From Liolophura sinensis (taxonomy: Eukaryota > Mollusca > Polyplacophora > Chitonida > Chitonidae), in contig NC_088297.1 of assembly GCF_032854445.1 (NCBI RefSeq), positions 26,529,915 to 26,593,914 on the forward strand: 64,000 nucleotides of DNA, read 5' to 3'. Below the pieces are notes generated by a model, which saw only the letters and a program-made list of their open reading frames with translations, ran no database searches and was not told the DNA's origin. Numbering within the stretch: position 1 is the first letter of the stretch; each line of letters begins with the position of its first letter. The translations under genes were made by a program, and so were the position numbers. Positions 46,771-57,296 of this stretch are shown in pieces.

Positions 46771-47167
46771 CGTACGGTGTCGCCGAGATTTGGTGCCGCC
46801 GAACTTTGGCATGAGACGTCGCCGAACTTTGGTTTCGCGCAAATTTGTGGTGATGCATTGCTGAATGTTCGCGCCGCGGTAGTTTGCGTTGAGGACTCGC
46901 CCAAGGTTGGTTTCGCCGAACATTGCCGTAAGGCTTTGCCGAACTTTGGTATCGCCGGAATTTGTTGTAAGATTTTGGGTATCCTTGGCGTCGCGAAATT
47001 TTGCCCTGAGCGGTCGCGCTCTGCTCGATCACAGGCGTTGAGCCACCATGTTTGCTTTCACGAGATGACCTCGCAGTGTGTGACGTGTCAACCACCTTAT
47101 GTGACGGACACTGTTGTAGATCCACGTCTTCAACGCACGGTAGTGATGTTTTCCCAACGAACGCCAT
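46124..47167 (-). CDS. 347-codon repeat-rich ORF behind a TATA box; unknown protein
   Basis: Single-exon frame from the ATG at 47167 (context TTCACAATGG) to a stop at 46124. Not a family I recognise. The first ~60 residues are plain (MAFVGKTSLPCVEDVDLQQC). Next come about six 13-residue basic repeats (RRYQSSAKPYGNV, RRNQPWASPQRKL, ARNQSSATSHAKV, RRHQISATPYGTG). Then comes a region with two to three imperfect repeats of about 50 residues sharing SPEPGAQ and REEPMDWE, and finally short repeats (EHTAVEMVLHTALRAE) whose period shifts the frame but stays open. No signal peptide or membrane segment. A plus-strand frame through the same repeats (46777-47172) is a by-product. The TATA box, start context and the partial copy at 40680-41302 argue for a real locus. 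Chance opening of GC-rich repeats remains possible. Confidence 0.4.
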   Translation of the reverse strand: MAFVGKTSLPCVEDVDLQQCPSHKVVDTSHTARSSRESKHGGSTPVIEQSATAQGKISRRQGYPKSYNKFRRYQSSAKPYGNVRRNQPWASPQRKLPRREHSAMHHHKFARNQSSATSHAKVRRHQISATPYGTGPQHRSSFRSAITGPAGDTTGNVRRPLESSPEPGAQAWETFHPTDRTLQGNPVWLPENTYRREEPMDWEDEYGNCRDDIMGNVRCLLQNSPEPGAQDGGTFCIFEQREEPMDWEVGDSQLLGNFLEPGAEGGGTYGRRDGTPHSAEGGEHTAVEMVLHTALRAEEHTAVEMVLHTALRAGGTYGRRDGTPRRIRMRKAWFREEWSVSVEERLI

Positions 47168-47201
47168 TGTGAAATGGCAGACTGATTCTCCTGCGCCGGT
47201 A

Positions 47202-47209
47202 TTTATAGT
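47202..47209 (-). promoter_or_regulatory. TATA box upstream of the minus-strand ORF
   Basis: Minus strand reads GAAACTATAAATACCGGCGC. The TATAAAT is about 40 bases before the ATG at 47167, so transcription would start roughly 10 bases ahead of it. Absent in copy A. Confidence 0.5.
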
Positions 47210-47289
47210 TTCCCGGGACTATCTATGAATGCATACATCTGAAAGCTCAGGCACCTCGACATTCCAAAGATTATATCATATTCTGGCCT

Positions 47290-47938
47290 ATGAGGCTACA
47301 ACAAAAATATTTACTTTCTAAAGTGGCACAGTTGCAAGAACTTATTAATTACACTTCGGAAAGTTTTTTGTCTTTTCACAGCCTTATACTTCCGCAATAC
47401 AGTTGCGTAATGTTGTGCAATAGGGAAGAGCTATATATAACGGCCAATGAAAACCGTCAGGCGAAGAGAGCTTTATCCTTTTTTGATATATCCTTTCACG
47501 TGCCCTTAAACATTAATGAAATTATGAGTTATGTTACACCTAAGTTTGTGGATATTTGGCAGCGGCAGTGGGATGAATCTAATAAGGGGAGGTTTTTTCA
47601 CGAGTATAATCGTTCTGTTTTGTTAAACTCGCCAGTATCATTACGTTCCCGACGAGATGAAACGCTAGTTTTTCGCCTTATTTCTGGACATGTGCCTACA
47701 AATACCTATTTATTTAGAATGAATCTGAACCCATCTGGGATGCCTAGTTAACGATGATATCGCTCATCTCTTATTTACGTGTACCCGGCACTCTAACGCT
47801 CGCCGTGTTCTTTACCGGGACTTACGCTCCATTGGCCTTCGGCATTTTACCTTAGAATCTGTTTTAAACCCTAAAACGAACCGAAATAAGACTTCCCAGG
47901 CCCTGGCCAATTTTCTTAGCAGATGTCGTCGTTTTTAA
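47290..47938 (+). pseudogene. LINE ORF2, C-terminal tail only
   Basis: Two frames in sequence: 47290-47751 (FVDIWQRQWDESNKGRFFHE, DETLVFRLISGHVPTNTYLF RMNLNPSG), then from about 47752 in another phase DDIAHLLFTCTRHSNARRVL and ANFLSRCRRF to a stop at 47938. The L-I-S-G-H ... H-L-L-F-x-C pattern is the C-terminal segment that follows the reverse transcriptase in non-LTR elements. The metal-binding cysteines of the usual C-x-C part are partly lost at the junction. No reverse transcriptase precedes it, so it is 5'-truncated, the normal fate of LINE copies. Confidence 0.6.
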
Positions 47939-48779
47939 TAATCCGTAGTATACAGAATACAACACTCATATGATTGTATAAATATAATTTGCCTGAAGTA
48001 TTATTAATTATATGAAGGTACATTTTTTAGTGTTAACATCGTTGGACCGGCCTATCTGTCGCTTTTATAGTGGTTGTTGTCGTTTTTTACCCATACAGAA
48101 CTGATACGAGCTGACGCTTCTACTGTTTTTGTCCAGGTATTATCTATGTATACTGTTCAGCTCTTCCTATACTATACTCTGTGTTCCGTATATGTTATAA
48201 CATCTTGAGTGTTCTAACGCCCACCTTTCCCAAAAATCTCTTTAACCCATGTACCTGCCCCTCTTGTACTGTAAATGTGGATTGTATAACTACATTAAGT
48301 ATTGGTCATCATAGTGAATAATGACCCGTTACAAACACTTATTTTTTTCTTTTAGTCATCAAGCCCAAAATTCGTCGGCTATAATGCTACAAATGTTACA
48401 AGCTACAATGTCCATAGCACTAGTACTGAAATTTCTTCTTCTTGTTTTAAATAATATACTCTTCCTTTATATATTACCCAGGTTAAAAGCACTTTCAATG
48501 ACGCACATCGGCGCACATCGGCCCTTTGGGCCGGAAAAGCGCCAGTGCAAATCAAATCCCCCCCCCCTTCCCCGTCAGGAGAAAACATGTTCAGGCTACA
48601 CTGGCGCATTTCAGTAAAATGGGTGCAACATTTGCCTCCCAACTGAAGGGTAAATTGGATAACTGGATAGCCTAGGATTACGAAAACAAGATGGCGGACA
48701 ATGTGAACTAATGTAAAAACAGCTAGTAAAATACCAGGCCATACACGGGGGAATTATTTCGCTGGTTGATCTCTACGAT
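47939..48779. other. no gene seen; possible LINE 3' UTR
   Basis: Follows the LINE tail. A duplicated ATCGGCGCAC word, a run of 10 C at about 48559 and inverted-looking pieces (GCGCCAGTG near 48540, CACTGGCGC near 48599, complementary) enclose about 60 bp: a short hairpin. Confidence 0.35.
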
Positions 48780-48788
48780 CCCAACGAT

Positions 48789-49645
48789 GGCTCTGCGGGA
48801 AAAACAAAAGTCTGGTACGAAGGGAGCAAAAATGTCTCCAAGGATTCTGCTGATTTTGAAGCTTATACTGGTATGTGTAAGTCAGATTCGGAATTCGAAC
48901 AATCTAGAACAACAACAACAGCAACACTTGCCAACTCAGACGTAACAAACACAACAGGGAATTCACCAGTCGAGGTCACAAACACTCATCTGAAGGGGAT
49001 AATCTTATCTATGAATGATTCTCTGAACAAAAAACTCTCCAATTTTGATGATGATGTAAAAAACTTTAAAGTCGAAGTTCGTGTGATCGCTGAACGAGTT
49101 TGTCAAGATGAGCTCAACCTTGTAGACATGGAAAAATCGTTGAGCTTCACATCCCAATAACTTGATTCAGAGGAAAAGACTTTACAAAATACTGAAATCA
49201 AACTCAATAACTAGACCACTGAGCTGGAGAAAAAATCCTACGGCTGGAAATTCATGATCGTTCATGACTATTACAAGAAGGTTCCTGTCTGAGGAGACGA
49301 AGCCGGGTTGCGAATGGGCGAGAGACTTACGTATTGTGAATGTCCATCGACTCACACGGTCTACCCCTGCTCAAAATTATTTGTTAAATTAGTCCATGTA
49401 AAAGATAAAGATAACATTCTAAGGCCCCGACTGTACTTCGAGGGAAAAAATTAGCATCAGAACTGACCTGCCACCAGAACTTATACGTGAGAGGGGTAGG
49501 ATCGCTAACTTGGCGTACGGCTTGAGATCTTCTGAAGGCAAGCAAATCAGAATTAGAGTGGTAGATACAAATGTATTGTTGGAGACAAGACTAGATACTG
49601 AAGTGGGCTCCTGGAAAGTTTCCAGGAGTAGCAGGTGTTAAAATA
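48789..49645 (+). pseudogene. LINE ORF1-like remnant
   Basis: Possible start MALREKQKSGTKGAK at 48789. The open piece to 49158 reads LKGIILSMNDSLNKKLSNFD and DDVKNFKVEVRVI, a coiled-coil-like stretch. Further on, in broken frames, come LPPELIRERGRIANLAYGLR and SSEGKQIRIRVVDTNVLL, matching the RNA-binding C-terminus pattern of LINE ORF1 proteins. Several frame changes and stops. Its position ahead of ORF2 at 51163 on the same strand suggests one original element. Confidence 0.55.
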
Positions 49646-50111
49646 AGTAATTGATGCATCTTTTCTCATAAAGGTGATCTTGTGTGTTTCATAACATCAG
49701 ATATCTCACAAACTCTGTCAGCCTAATATATATACACTCATATGCTGCACGAGCAATATCATATGTATCTGCTATCCAAGCAATATGATAACCAAGTTTG
49801 TGCACTTCTGTGCAGTATCAAAATACACTTACTTGTTCTTTTTTGTATTTTTCTTCCGTAACTAAAGGTATTACCATGTTATTACACATGGAGTATAAAC
49901 TGATAATAATTCATATATTGAAATGTATTTATTCAAAAAGAAACTAATAAAAAAAATTATCTTCAACTAACCTTACACCTTTCTCAAACACAGCAGTGGA
50001 ATTTACAAAGGGAGATAACTTGCATATTGTTCCAGATTGTGCCCACTATCTTGCCAATTGAAAATTTTTTTTAACATCAAAAGCACAGTTATAAAATGTA
50101 CTGCTGTCCTT
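49646..50111. other. no gene seen
   Basis: AT-rich spacer between ORF1-like and ORF2-like remnants, leading into the tandem repeat. Confidence 0.35.
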
Positions 50112-50910
50112 AATGTGTCATTGTTATGATACCTGTTCAAACACATGGATATCCCATGCTCAACTCCTGCTAAACTTTGCAATGATATTCTGACGTTCTA
50201 ACACTGAACTTCATTCAGCATACTGTGGTGTTGGCTATGTCTAGACTAAATTTTGAACAATGCAACTTGATAAGTGTATAGATGCTGAAGCTGTCAGTAA
50301 TTTCTAATTTTGTCATGTTGTCTGTTCAAGTGGATGCATATTCCATGCTTAATTTCTGCTAAACCTGGCAATCGTATTCTGATGTTCTAAAACTGAGTGA
50401 GTGATTGAGTGCTTGGGGTTTAACGTCGTACTCAACAATTTTCAGTCATATGACGACAAAGGAATCCTCAGAACGCATGTAATGTACCTCCTTGTTACAG
50501 GACGGATTTCCACCGCTCTTTTATCAAGTGGTGCTTTACTGAGACGACATACCGAAGGCAAGTACATGTAAGTCGCCCCGCCCGAGCCGTTATACTGATA
50601 CGGGTCAACCAGTCGTTGCACTATCCCCTTCATGTTGAACGCCAAACGAAGAAGTTACAACTTCGTCTTTTAAAGTCTTAGGTCTGGAGTTGAACTCTTG
50701 TATGTTTGAAATGTTTAGACCTAAATATGAACAATGAAACTTGATAAGTGTATAAATGCTGTAGATGGCATAAATTTCTAGCTTTGTCATGATACCTGTT
50801 TAAACACATGCATTCCCTTACTTAAGTCCTGTTAAACTTTGCAATGATTTTCTGATGTTTTAATGTTGAACTGCATTTGGTGTGCTGCTGTTTTGGTTAT
50901 GTCTGGAATG
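50112..50910. repeat. three-copy ~190-bp tandem repeat, middle copy split by a SINE
   Basis: Shared words: ACCTGTTCAAACACATGG / ACCTGTTTAAACACATGC, CTGCTAAACTTTGCAATGAT, GATGTTCTAA/GATGTTTTAA, and GAACAATGAAACTTGATAAG. Copy 1 starts about 50130, copy 2 about 50320 (interrupted at 50394), copy 3 about 50790. Confidence 0.75.
50394..50683 (-). repeat. SINE type A, nearly complete, minus strand
   Basis: Minus strand reads AAGACTTTAAAAGACGAAGT, GGGGATAGTGCAACGACTGG, TTGACCCGTATCAGTATAAC, GGTGGAAATCCGTCCTGTAA and ends TGTTGAGTACGACGTTAAAC CCCAAGCACTCAATCACTC. It aligns along its length with 55320-55595. The tRNA-like head is missing. Confidence 0.88.
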
Positions 50911-51162
50911 CTGTAGATCACGATTTACCATGAACCTATTCAAATCGAGTCCTGTGTGTGGCTTGGTACACTGTTCATTTTATCTTGTGCTCATTGTTTG
51001 TGTACTTTGCTTTTATCTGTTCTATTTATGTGTAATGGTAGTGAAAGACACTATAGTTTGGTGTACTACTCAGTCATTACCTCTCGTCTAAATGGTGGAT
51101 ACCGCAGATGCCTATGAGGGCAGAATATTTTAGAAGCCCTTCCCTCTTTCACTTCAGAGGAA

Positions 51163-52715
51163 ATGGAGCACTTAAATTTAGACTCTCACAGTCCTGAAAC
51201 ATCTTACCAACACCCTTTCCTTGATTTTGATATACTGTGTTTTAATCCTATTGATATAAATGTTACGGAAGGCATGCAGTATCTTATTGACGACGCCTTA
51301 GAGGAACACGAAATTTGGCTTGTTTTAAACGAACATCAATCAACTATTACCAAAAAAATTCCTTTAACATGCTAGCAACTTCTACCACAATGATCGATTC
51401 TAGTACATTATCTTTTCTTCCTTTCAATGCTCATTTCAATCTTCGGAAACGTCATTCTGGGGTTGTCCCGTACTATGAATCATTACAATATTCATTCACC
51501 AACTTTGGTATGTCAGAAAGCTGGCTCACCTTTGGAACTGAGGATCTGTATAAAATTCCAAATTACAATTCGTCTCGTCTCGTTCCAAACGGAAGGGTAG
51601 GGGTCTTTTCTTTCTGTCCATAGCAGTATAAATGAATGTTTCGTCAGCGATGACCTTTCTCAAGTTGATAAAAACAGAGAATATCAAAGTTTATTTTTGG
51701 AAATTGAAATACATAACGAAAAACATCTTATTGGGTTATTTTATAGACCTCCAGGGAAAGATTTTTACTTCTTTAACGATCAGCTTAATGATTTATTATA
51801 AATTTTATAAAATAAAATCAGAGTGAAGGTTTTACACAATATTTGGTGATTTCAACATATATCTTTTCAAATCTCATCAACACTTACTCTCCAAAAGAAT
51901 TCCTAGAAATCCGTAAATCAGGCTACCTATTCCCATTGATCACCAAACCAATTTTTTCATTAATCACATGGACTCAGCCGTAAAATCTGGTATCTTACTA
52001 ACCGACATAACAGATTATCTACCTATATTCTACAACAAAACATTATCGCATGCTGAAGATCAAAGATCAAAAAGAATTATTTCGACGAGAAATTTACTTC
52101 AGTAAATAACAACATAAAAGGGGCGTGGAAATCAGTAAATAATTTAATTGAAACAAAAAGTAATAAGAAACTACCAAACTCGTTCACCAGTGGTGGTGAC
52201 AACTGATCCAGAAAAAAATGCAGATGGTTTTAACACATATTCTGACATCCCTAATAATTTACCATGGTTTTCATCCCTCTGTTATGAAATTGGCAGCTGA
52301 TTCCTTGGCTCATCTATTGACCTTTATAGTTAACTTGTCGTTTCAACCACAAATATTTCCAGATGTCAACAGTCGCAAAAATCTGTCCCATTTTTAAAGC
52401 AGGACGCATGGATGGCTTTAGTAATTACAGACCCATTTCCACATTGCCATTTTTAGTAAGATATTTGAATCATTAGTAGCTGATAAACTACAAATATAAT
52501 TAGAAACAAACGAAGTACTTTTCGAAAATGAGCATGGCTTCAGTGACAATCATTCTACGATGCATGCTCTGATTTCCAAAATTACCTAAAGAATCAAATA
52601 AATTTAGCACATCTCTTTTTCTTGACCTAGCCAAAGCATTCGACACAGTCTATCATATTATCCTCATAGAAAAACTAAAACAGTATGGTGTTACCAGTCT
52701 AACCATACCTTTATG
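51163..52715 (+). pseudogene. LINE ORF2 remnant: endonuclease plus start of reverse transcriptase
   Basis: Opens MEHLNLDSHSPETSYQHPFL at 51163. In shifting frames it shows the N-terminal signature, endonuclease motifs (FTNFGMSESWLTFGTEDLYK, LIGLFYRPPGKDFYFF, FGDFNIY), then reverse-transcriptase motifs (AKICPIFKAGRMDGFSNYRP IS; FLDLAKAFDTVYH; IEKLKQYGV). The aspartate in LDLAKAFD is the first catalytic one. It ends after K-Q-Y-G-V near 52715, so the Y-x-D-D part and C-terminus are lost. Many stops and frame changes mean a long-dead copy. The group is APE-endonuclease LINEs of the CR1/Jockey kind; I cannot fix the clade. Confidence 0.85.
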
Positions 52716-53330
52716 AACCCAAAAACATTTACGCTCCTCCCTCTTCGGAATACTTTTACTAAAGGTAAACAGGACCATGCCCGCGTAAAACATGCATTCC
52801 CATCTGCCGCAGACTTATTTTCAACACAAAAATAATTTTCAAACCACCCGCAGTCTTCATCCTGCATAAATATTTGCGCAAATAAATAGACGACCATATG
52901 TGGAAAACCCTTGCGATACACAAAATATTGAAACAAACTTATTTCTAATCAAACGTCTTTTATTTCCCAGTATGGCTATGGAGCTCCGTACGAGAAGGGA
53001 AAGACGAAGATTACGAACAAATATCACCGCTTCAGGTGAAGGACAAAACTCAGTCAAACCATCGATTGTCATAAATGTTAAACAGAGATTTGTCTGAGTG
53101 CCGATATCATAAACATTACTGAAAATGTCATGTCAGCTCTAGTGAGATATCACAAAGACGAAAACTAAAATTTGATGTCAGAGCGTGGTTATCTCGTTTT
53201 ACGATCACAAGATAATTATATTCAACACTGCGATTTTGTAAATAAATTTATCAGTTCCTACCTGGCTGCAAGCGATGTTGATAATGTGCTTCAAAGATTT
53301 AAGGTTTGCTAAGAGCTCTCTTATTTTAAT
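52716..53330. other. no gene recognised
   Basis: A 65-codon frame at 52900-53097 (MELRTRRERRRLRTNITASG) and the following NITENVMSALVRYHKD stretch have protein-like composition, but I recognise no family. Could be more transposon debris. Confidence 0.3.
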
Positions 53331-53332
53331 GG

Positions 53333-53830
53333 GTATAGGAGAACGGAGTATCGGGTGTTGGAAAACGGGGTACCGGATGTACGAAAACGGAGAACTGGAT
53401 ATAGGAAAACGGAGTACCAGATACAGGAAAACGGTGTACCGGGTGTAGGAAAAACAGAATAACGGCTGTAGGAAAAACAGTATACCGCATGTAGGAAAAC
53501 GGAATACCTGGTGTAGAAAAACGGAGAGCCGGGAGTAGGAAAAAGGAGAACCGGGTGTAGAAAAACGGAATACCGGGCCTAGGAAAACGAAGTACCGGAT
53601 GTAGAAAAACGGAGAACCGGGTGTCGGAAAACGGAGAACCGGGTGTAGAAAAACAGAATACCGAGTGAAGGAAAAAGGAGAACCGGATGTAGAAAAAAGG
53701 TGAACCGGGTGTAGAAAAACAGAATATGGTTGTAGGAAAAAGGAGAACCGGGTGAAGGAAAAAAGAGAACCAGATGTAGGAAAAAGGAGAACCCTCGAGT
53801 AGGAAAAAGGAGAACCCGGTGTATAAAAAC
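53333..53830. repeat. 22-bp minisatellite, about 22 units
   Basis: Units of AAAACGGAGAACCGGGTGTA GG with AAAAAGG and AATACCGG variants. Since 22 is not a multiple of three, the minus strand stays open in all three frames as a 22-residue repeat rich in FSF, PVL and RFP. No gene is called. Confidence 0.94.
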
Positions 53831-54924
53831 GTATGAATATCGGATACGGCTGCAAAGTGCTTGCCGTCGCAACGTTCCATACACGGAATATAGCAAAAAA
53901 TAAACCGTGGCGTTACATCCCTCATGTCATTATGTGCATGTGTGCCCGCTGTTTTGCGTGAGGACCGTTAGACTCCGCAAACGGACACGCTTTTGAGCAT
54001 CGTCGAACGTCCCCTCAAGGTGTGAGAGCGAGGGAATAAGCCAGATAGCCGTTTCATGTGGTGCCTCAGTTCGCGCGCAGCGTGTAAAGGTGGGATAAAC
54101 ATGACTATTTATGCCTATGGTACAATATTACACTCTTCGGCGACAGCCCAGAATTCAACTCCAGTCCAATTTCTTAAAATGTATTTTTCTAAATTTTCGA
54201 CTTGAAACTGTCCTCGGCCCCATCCAACGAGTAGAATGAAACATACGGATTTCGCTGAACTGTGTTTAACTGCCAAGCGATGAAATCTGCATCTTGCGCA
54301 CTGGAAACAGCTATACAGCTTATTAAGAAATTCCTTGTTGTAAAGCGGGCTTTAACCCGGTGGTCGTGTGTCCCAGCGATTAAAAAAAGCAAGCCCTTGT
54401 AACCATTAGACCATTGTGAGATTGGTGCAATGGTCCCAATGTGAATGGGAATTATCTCCCCCTGTTATAAATTGCCTCCTTTTGCATGGACTGAACAGGA
54501 ACACGCATGGTCGTTTTAGTTGAATTTCTACTTTCAAGCTCCTACAAGCTAATGGTCCACTTACAAACGTTGGTTGGTGCCAATGTACAAAAACATGACC
54601 ATAAAATAGACCAGATGGAAAAAATAAACACATAAACACTGTAAATAATGGGTCTTTAATAACACACTGTAAGGACCTTTGACGGCGCAGGGAGGTTTGG
54701 CCTTGGAGCCCTTCAAGGGAGCTTGGAAGTTTGGCCTCGGAGATTTTCAGGGCATAAGGAAGCGTGGCCTTGGAGCTCTACATATTACAAGAAAGTTGAG
54801 CCCTTTTTTGTTTTCTTTTTTTCGGAAATGAACCTTTAAGAAAGAAAATAGCATTTTCTTGATTATAAGACAAGCTTATATGTAGTTTCAATACACATAT
54901 TCCACATAAACTGTATTACCCTCT
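53831..54924. other. no gene seen; small 48-bp triplication
   Basis: Near 54665-54785 GGTTTGGCCTTGGAGCCCTT recurs three times at about 45-50-bp spacing (AGTTTGGCCTCGGAGATTTT; GCGTGGCCTTGGAGCTC). The rest is unique. Confidence 0.4.
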
Positions 54925-55066
54925 TAGTGTAGGGCAACCTGCGGATGGTCTTGGGTTTCCCTCGGGCTCTGCCCGCCTTCCTTCCACCATAATGCTGACC
55001 GCCGTCGTATAAGTAAAATATTCTTGACTACGGCGTAAAACACCAATCAAATAAATAAATAAATCT
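54925..55066 (+). repeat. SINE type B, 3' half
   Basis: GGGCAACCTGCGGATGGTCT, CTCGGGCTCTGCCCGCC, CACCATAATGCTGACCGCCG, TCGTATAAGTAAAATATTCT, TGACTACGGCGTAAAACACC, AATCAAATAAATAAATAAAT. The cleanest type B tail in the window; no head. Confidence 0.85.
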
Positions 55067-55239
55067 TATTGTAGGTCTTGAGTGATTTTGATAGAGCAAC
55101 GCGAAAAGAAAATTTACAAATATTTACTTTTTTGAGGAAAAAGGTGTTTCTTTACACCTTTAGAGTTATATAGTTAGAAAACAGAAGTTGCCAAAAAGAA
55201 AAAAAGAAATTTTCGACGCAATTTCATACGTAGCTGACC

Positions 55240-55595
55240 CACCCCAGTGGCTCAGTTGGTAGAGCGTCCGCTTTTGGGTCGGTAGATACAGGACTGACCC
55301 TGGATCGGGTCACACCTAAGACCTTAAAAGGGGGAGTTGTAGCTTCCTTGCTTGGTGTTCAGTATTAAGGGGACAGTGCAACGACTGGGTTGACCCTTAT
55401 CAGTATAATAGGTGGGACGGAATACGCCTTCGGTAAGTTGCCTCAGTGAAGTACCACGAGATAAAAGAGCCATGGAAATCCGTCCTGCAAGAAGGAGGCA
55501 CATTACATACACCCTAAGGACTACTTCGTCGTCATATGACTGAGAAATTGTTATTACGACGTTAAATTCTAAGCACTCACTCACTCAAACATTGT
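55240..55595 (+). repeat. SINE type A, full length with tRNA-like head
   Basis: Head CCAGTGGCTCAGTTGGTAGA GCGTCCGC (A-box TGGCTCAGTTGG) and GATCGGGTCACACC (weak B box). The body matches the 50.4 kb copy. Tail TCGTCGTCATATGACTGAGA, ATTACGACGTTAAATTC, TAAGCACTCACTCACTC. tRNA-derived; flanking duplications are not obvious. Confidence 0.88.
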
Positions 55596-55627
55596 CTACT
55601 CACTCACTTTATACGGAGAGGTGAAAT

Positions 55628-56023
55628 GGACATAGTCGTTTTCTTTTTTTAAACTGTGCCTTTTCTGTTTTTTTCCACTAGCTGCGTAAGAAAAAAGAAA
55701 AACTCCGACTGCAATAGTTTTTCTTTTTTTAAATACACAAAAAAAAAACTCCCAGAAAAGATCTCGGGCCCGAAATAATCAGCCAGTCGGATTACAACTT
55801 CGCAACGTTATGTCGGGGCCGGATATAATCATCCGATGATAGTACATACATTAGTGTTTCAGCAAAAGCACGAAGAAGAACTCCAATCCGATCAGTTTTT
55901 CTGAGAGTTTTTCTTGGGGGCTGTGGGTGGGGTTGCTTAAGGAAAAAGGAAAACTACGACTGCAGTAGTGGAAAAAAAATTAAAAATGCACAGTTAGAAA
56001 AAAAATAAAACTGCCATGTCCCT
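55628..56023. mobile_element. probable MITE with ~55-bp terminal inverted repeats
   Basis: The left end GGACATAGTCGTTTTCTTTT ... AAACTGTGCC ... TTTTTTTCCACTA pairs with the inverted right end GGACATGGCAGTTTTATTTT ... TAACTGTGCA ... TTTTTTTTCCACTAC. Inside, CTCCGACTGCAATAG and CTACGACTGCAGTAG are also arranged as inverted copies. About 396 bp, no ORF. No target duplication is evident, so the superfamily is unknown. Confidence 0.6.
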
Positions 56024-56637
56024 TTTACGGCTCCGTAGCTCTATAACAATTGCAATAAAGATTTCCTTTTTGAAGGGCATTAAAGATATTTTTATAACTG
56101 TGAGAGGATCTATAACTGTCACTCTATTCAAACTTCTCCTTAACGACCCGTAGGAAGACCATGTAGAGGAATAGTTATCCGAAATGGACACTGGTTGAGC
56201 ATCGCAGGATCAATACCAATCTATGCCGAAAGCTCGACATAGGTGACAGTTAAAATAAACAGAATAACAGGATCACGTTTTGCACAGAGAAATGTCTTTT
56301 CTCCGTATTAGTAACAACTGATACAAAACATCATTTTTGTTTTGGGTTCCGTAGAGTGGGTCATTATACGTTCTATCTTGATTCCCTTCCCCATGGTGAA
56401 AGCTGTGAGGTACAGAAGCCACTATGTAAGTATAATGTGCTGGTTTTAAATAACCTAAATCCGACAGTTTCAATCTAAAAATAGACAGCATTTCTGTAGA
56501 CCAGCAGGTGAACTTTCTGTCTGTCATTATGATATCGTGTGCAGTAGCCTAAATGTTCCATCTCTGTGCGTGAACTCTTACATCGGTTACTCCATACACA
56601 GACTCAGCCTCATTGTCACGTATTTGATTAGTGAAAT
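56024..56637. other. no gene seen
   Basis: Unique sequence upstream of the candidate Cys-rich gene. An 84-codon minus frame at 56273-56527 is unsupported. Confidence 0.35.
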
Positions 56638-57296
56638 ATGAGAAGTCGGACAGGTAAATATACTCTGTCATATTCTGTGAGTACAATACTGTGTGCTTGG
56701 TTCCAGGTGTTCTCACTATCCTCGCGCAGAGCCACTGTCAGCTGCTCTCCCAAGTACGCTGCTCGCTTCTCTACCTTGATGCACACAGCCTTTCATCTTG
56801 TGGTATTACGTCACCGTTTGAATTTCGGACAAAATTTTACCCAGCTGCGGTGAAGGCTTGTAGTCAGCCGTGCTACAACACAGAAGGCAAACTTGTAAGT
56901 GTACAATTTCAAGAAAATAGGACAAACATTATTTTCATCCTGCACTGTTTCATACAAACTCAAGTTTAATGCTGGACACAATACACGTCAATTCAGATAT
57001 TATGTGTTTTAATACTTTCAGGTCTTCCCATTGCCCCTTAACCCATGCTTCAGCAGAGGTGAATCTATAACACCTCCAGGCCACGGTGATCCTCTAGGCT
57101 AGTGCGGACAAAGAAGGCTTACATCGACTGCTACACGAGCATTCGTTCGTGTACTAAGCCCTCTCCCACATTTGTGTGTGTGTTGTATGATCATCTCAGT
57201 CCTGGATATCTCGTGCCAGTGAACATCAAGCATCACAAGTATAGTAAGACATCTGTGTGTCCGGCACGATTTATATCAACAGCTCTATCCCGGTAG
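56638..57296 (+). CDS. candidate four-exon Cys-rich protein, unknown
   Basis: Exons, by splice sites: 56638-56653 (MRSRT, donor ACAG/GTAAAT), 56707-56894, 57022-57058, 57103-57296. Exon 2 reads GVLTILAQSHCQLLSQVRCS, LLYLDAHSLSSCGITSPFEF, KACSQPCYNTEGKL with acceptor TTCCAG and donor CTT/GTAAGT. Exon 3 is VFPLPLNPCFSR. Exon 4 is RTKKAYIDCYTSIRSCTKPS, PTFVCVLYDHLSPGYLVP. Phases agree at all three junctions. About 145 residues with ten or more cysteines suggest a secreted or disulphide-rich protein, but no signal peptide is seen at this start, so the true first exon may lie upstream. I recognise no family. Chance splicing is a real alternative. Confidence 0.35.

Noticed and set aside
46590-47172. 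Plus-strand frames opposite the 347-codon ORF
   Set aside because: Shorter, with no promoter-like sequence, and explained by the GC-rich 39-bp repeats being open on both strands.
53205-53925. Phe/Pro-rich minus-strand frames resembling a repetitive protein
   Set aside because: The 22-bp array is open in all three frames with the same peptide, so no frame is preferred.
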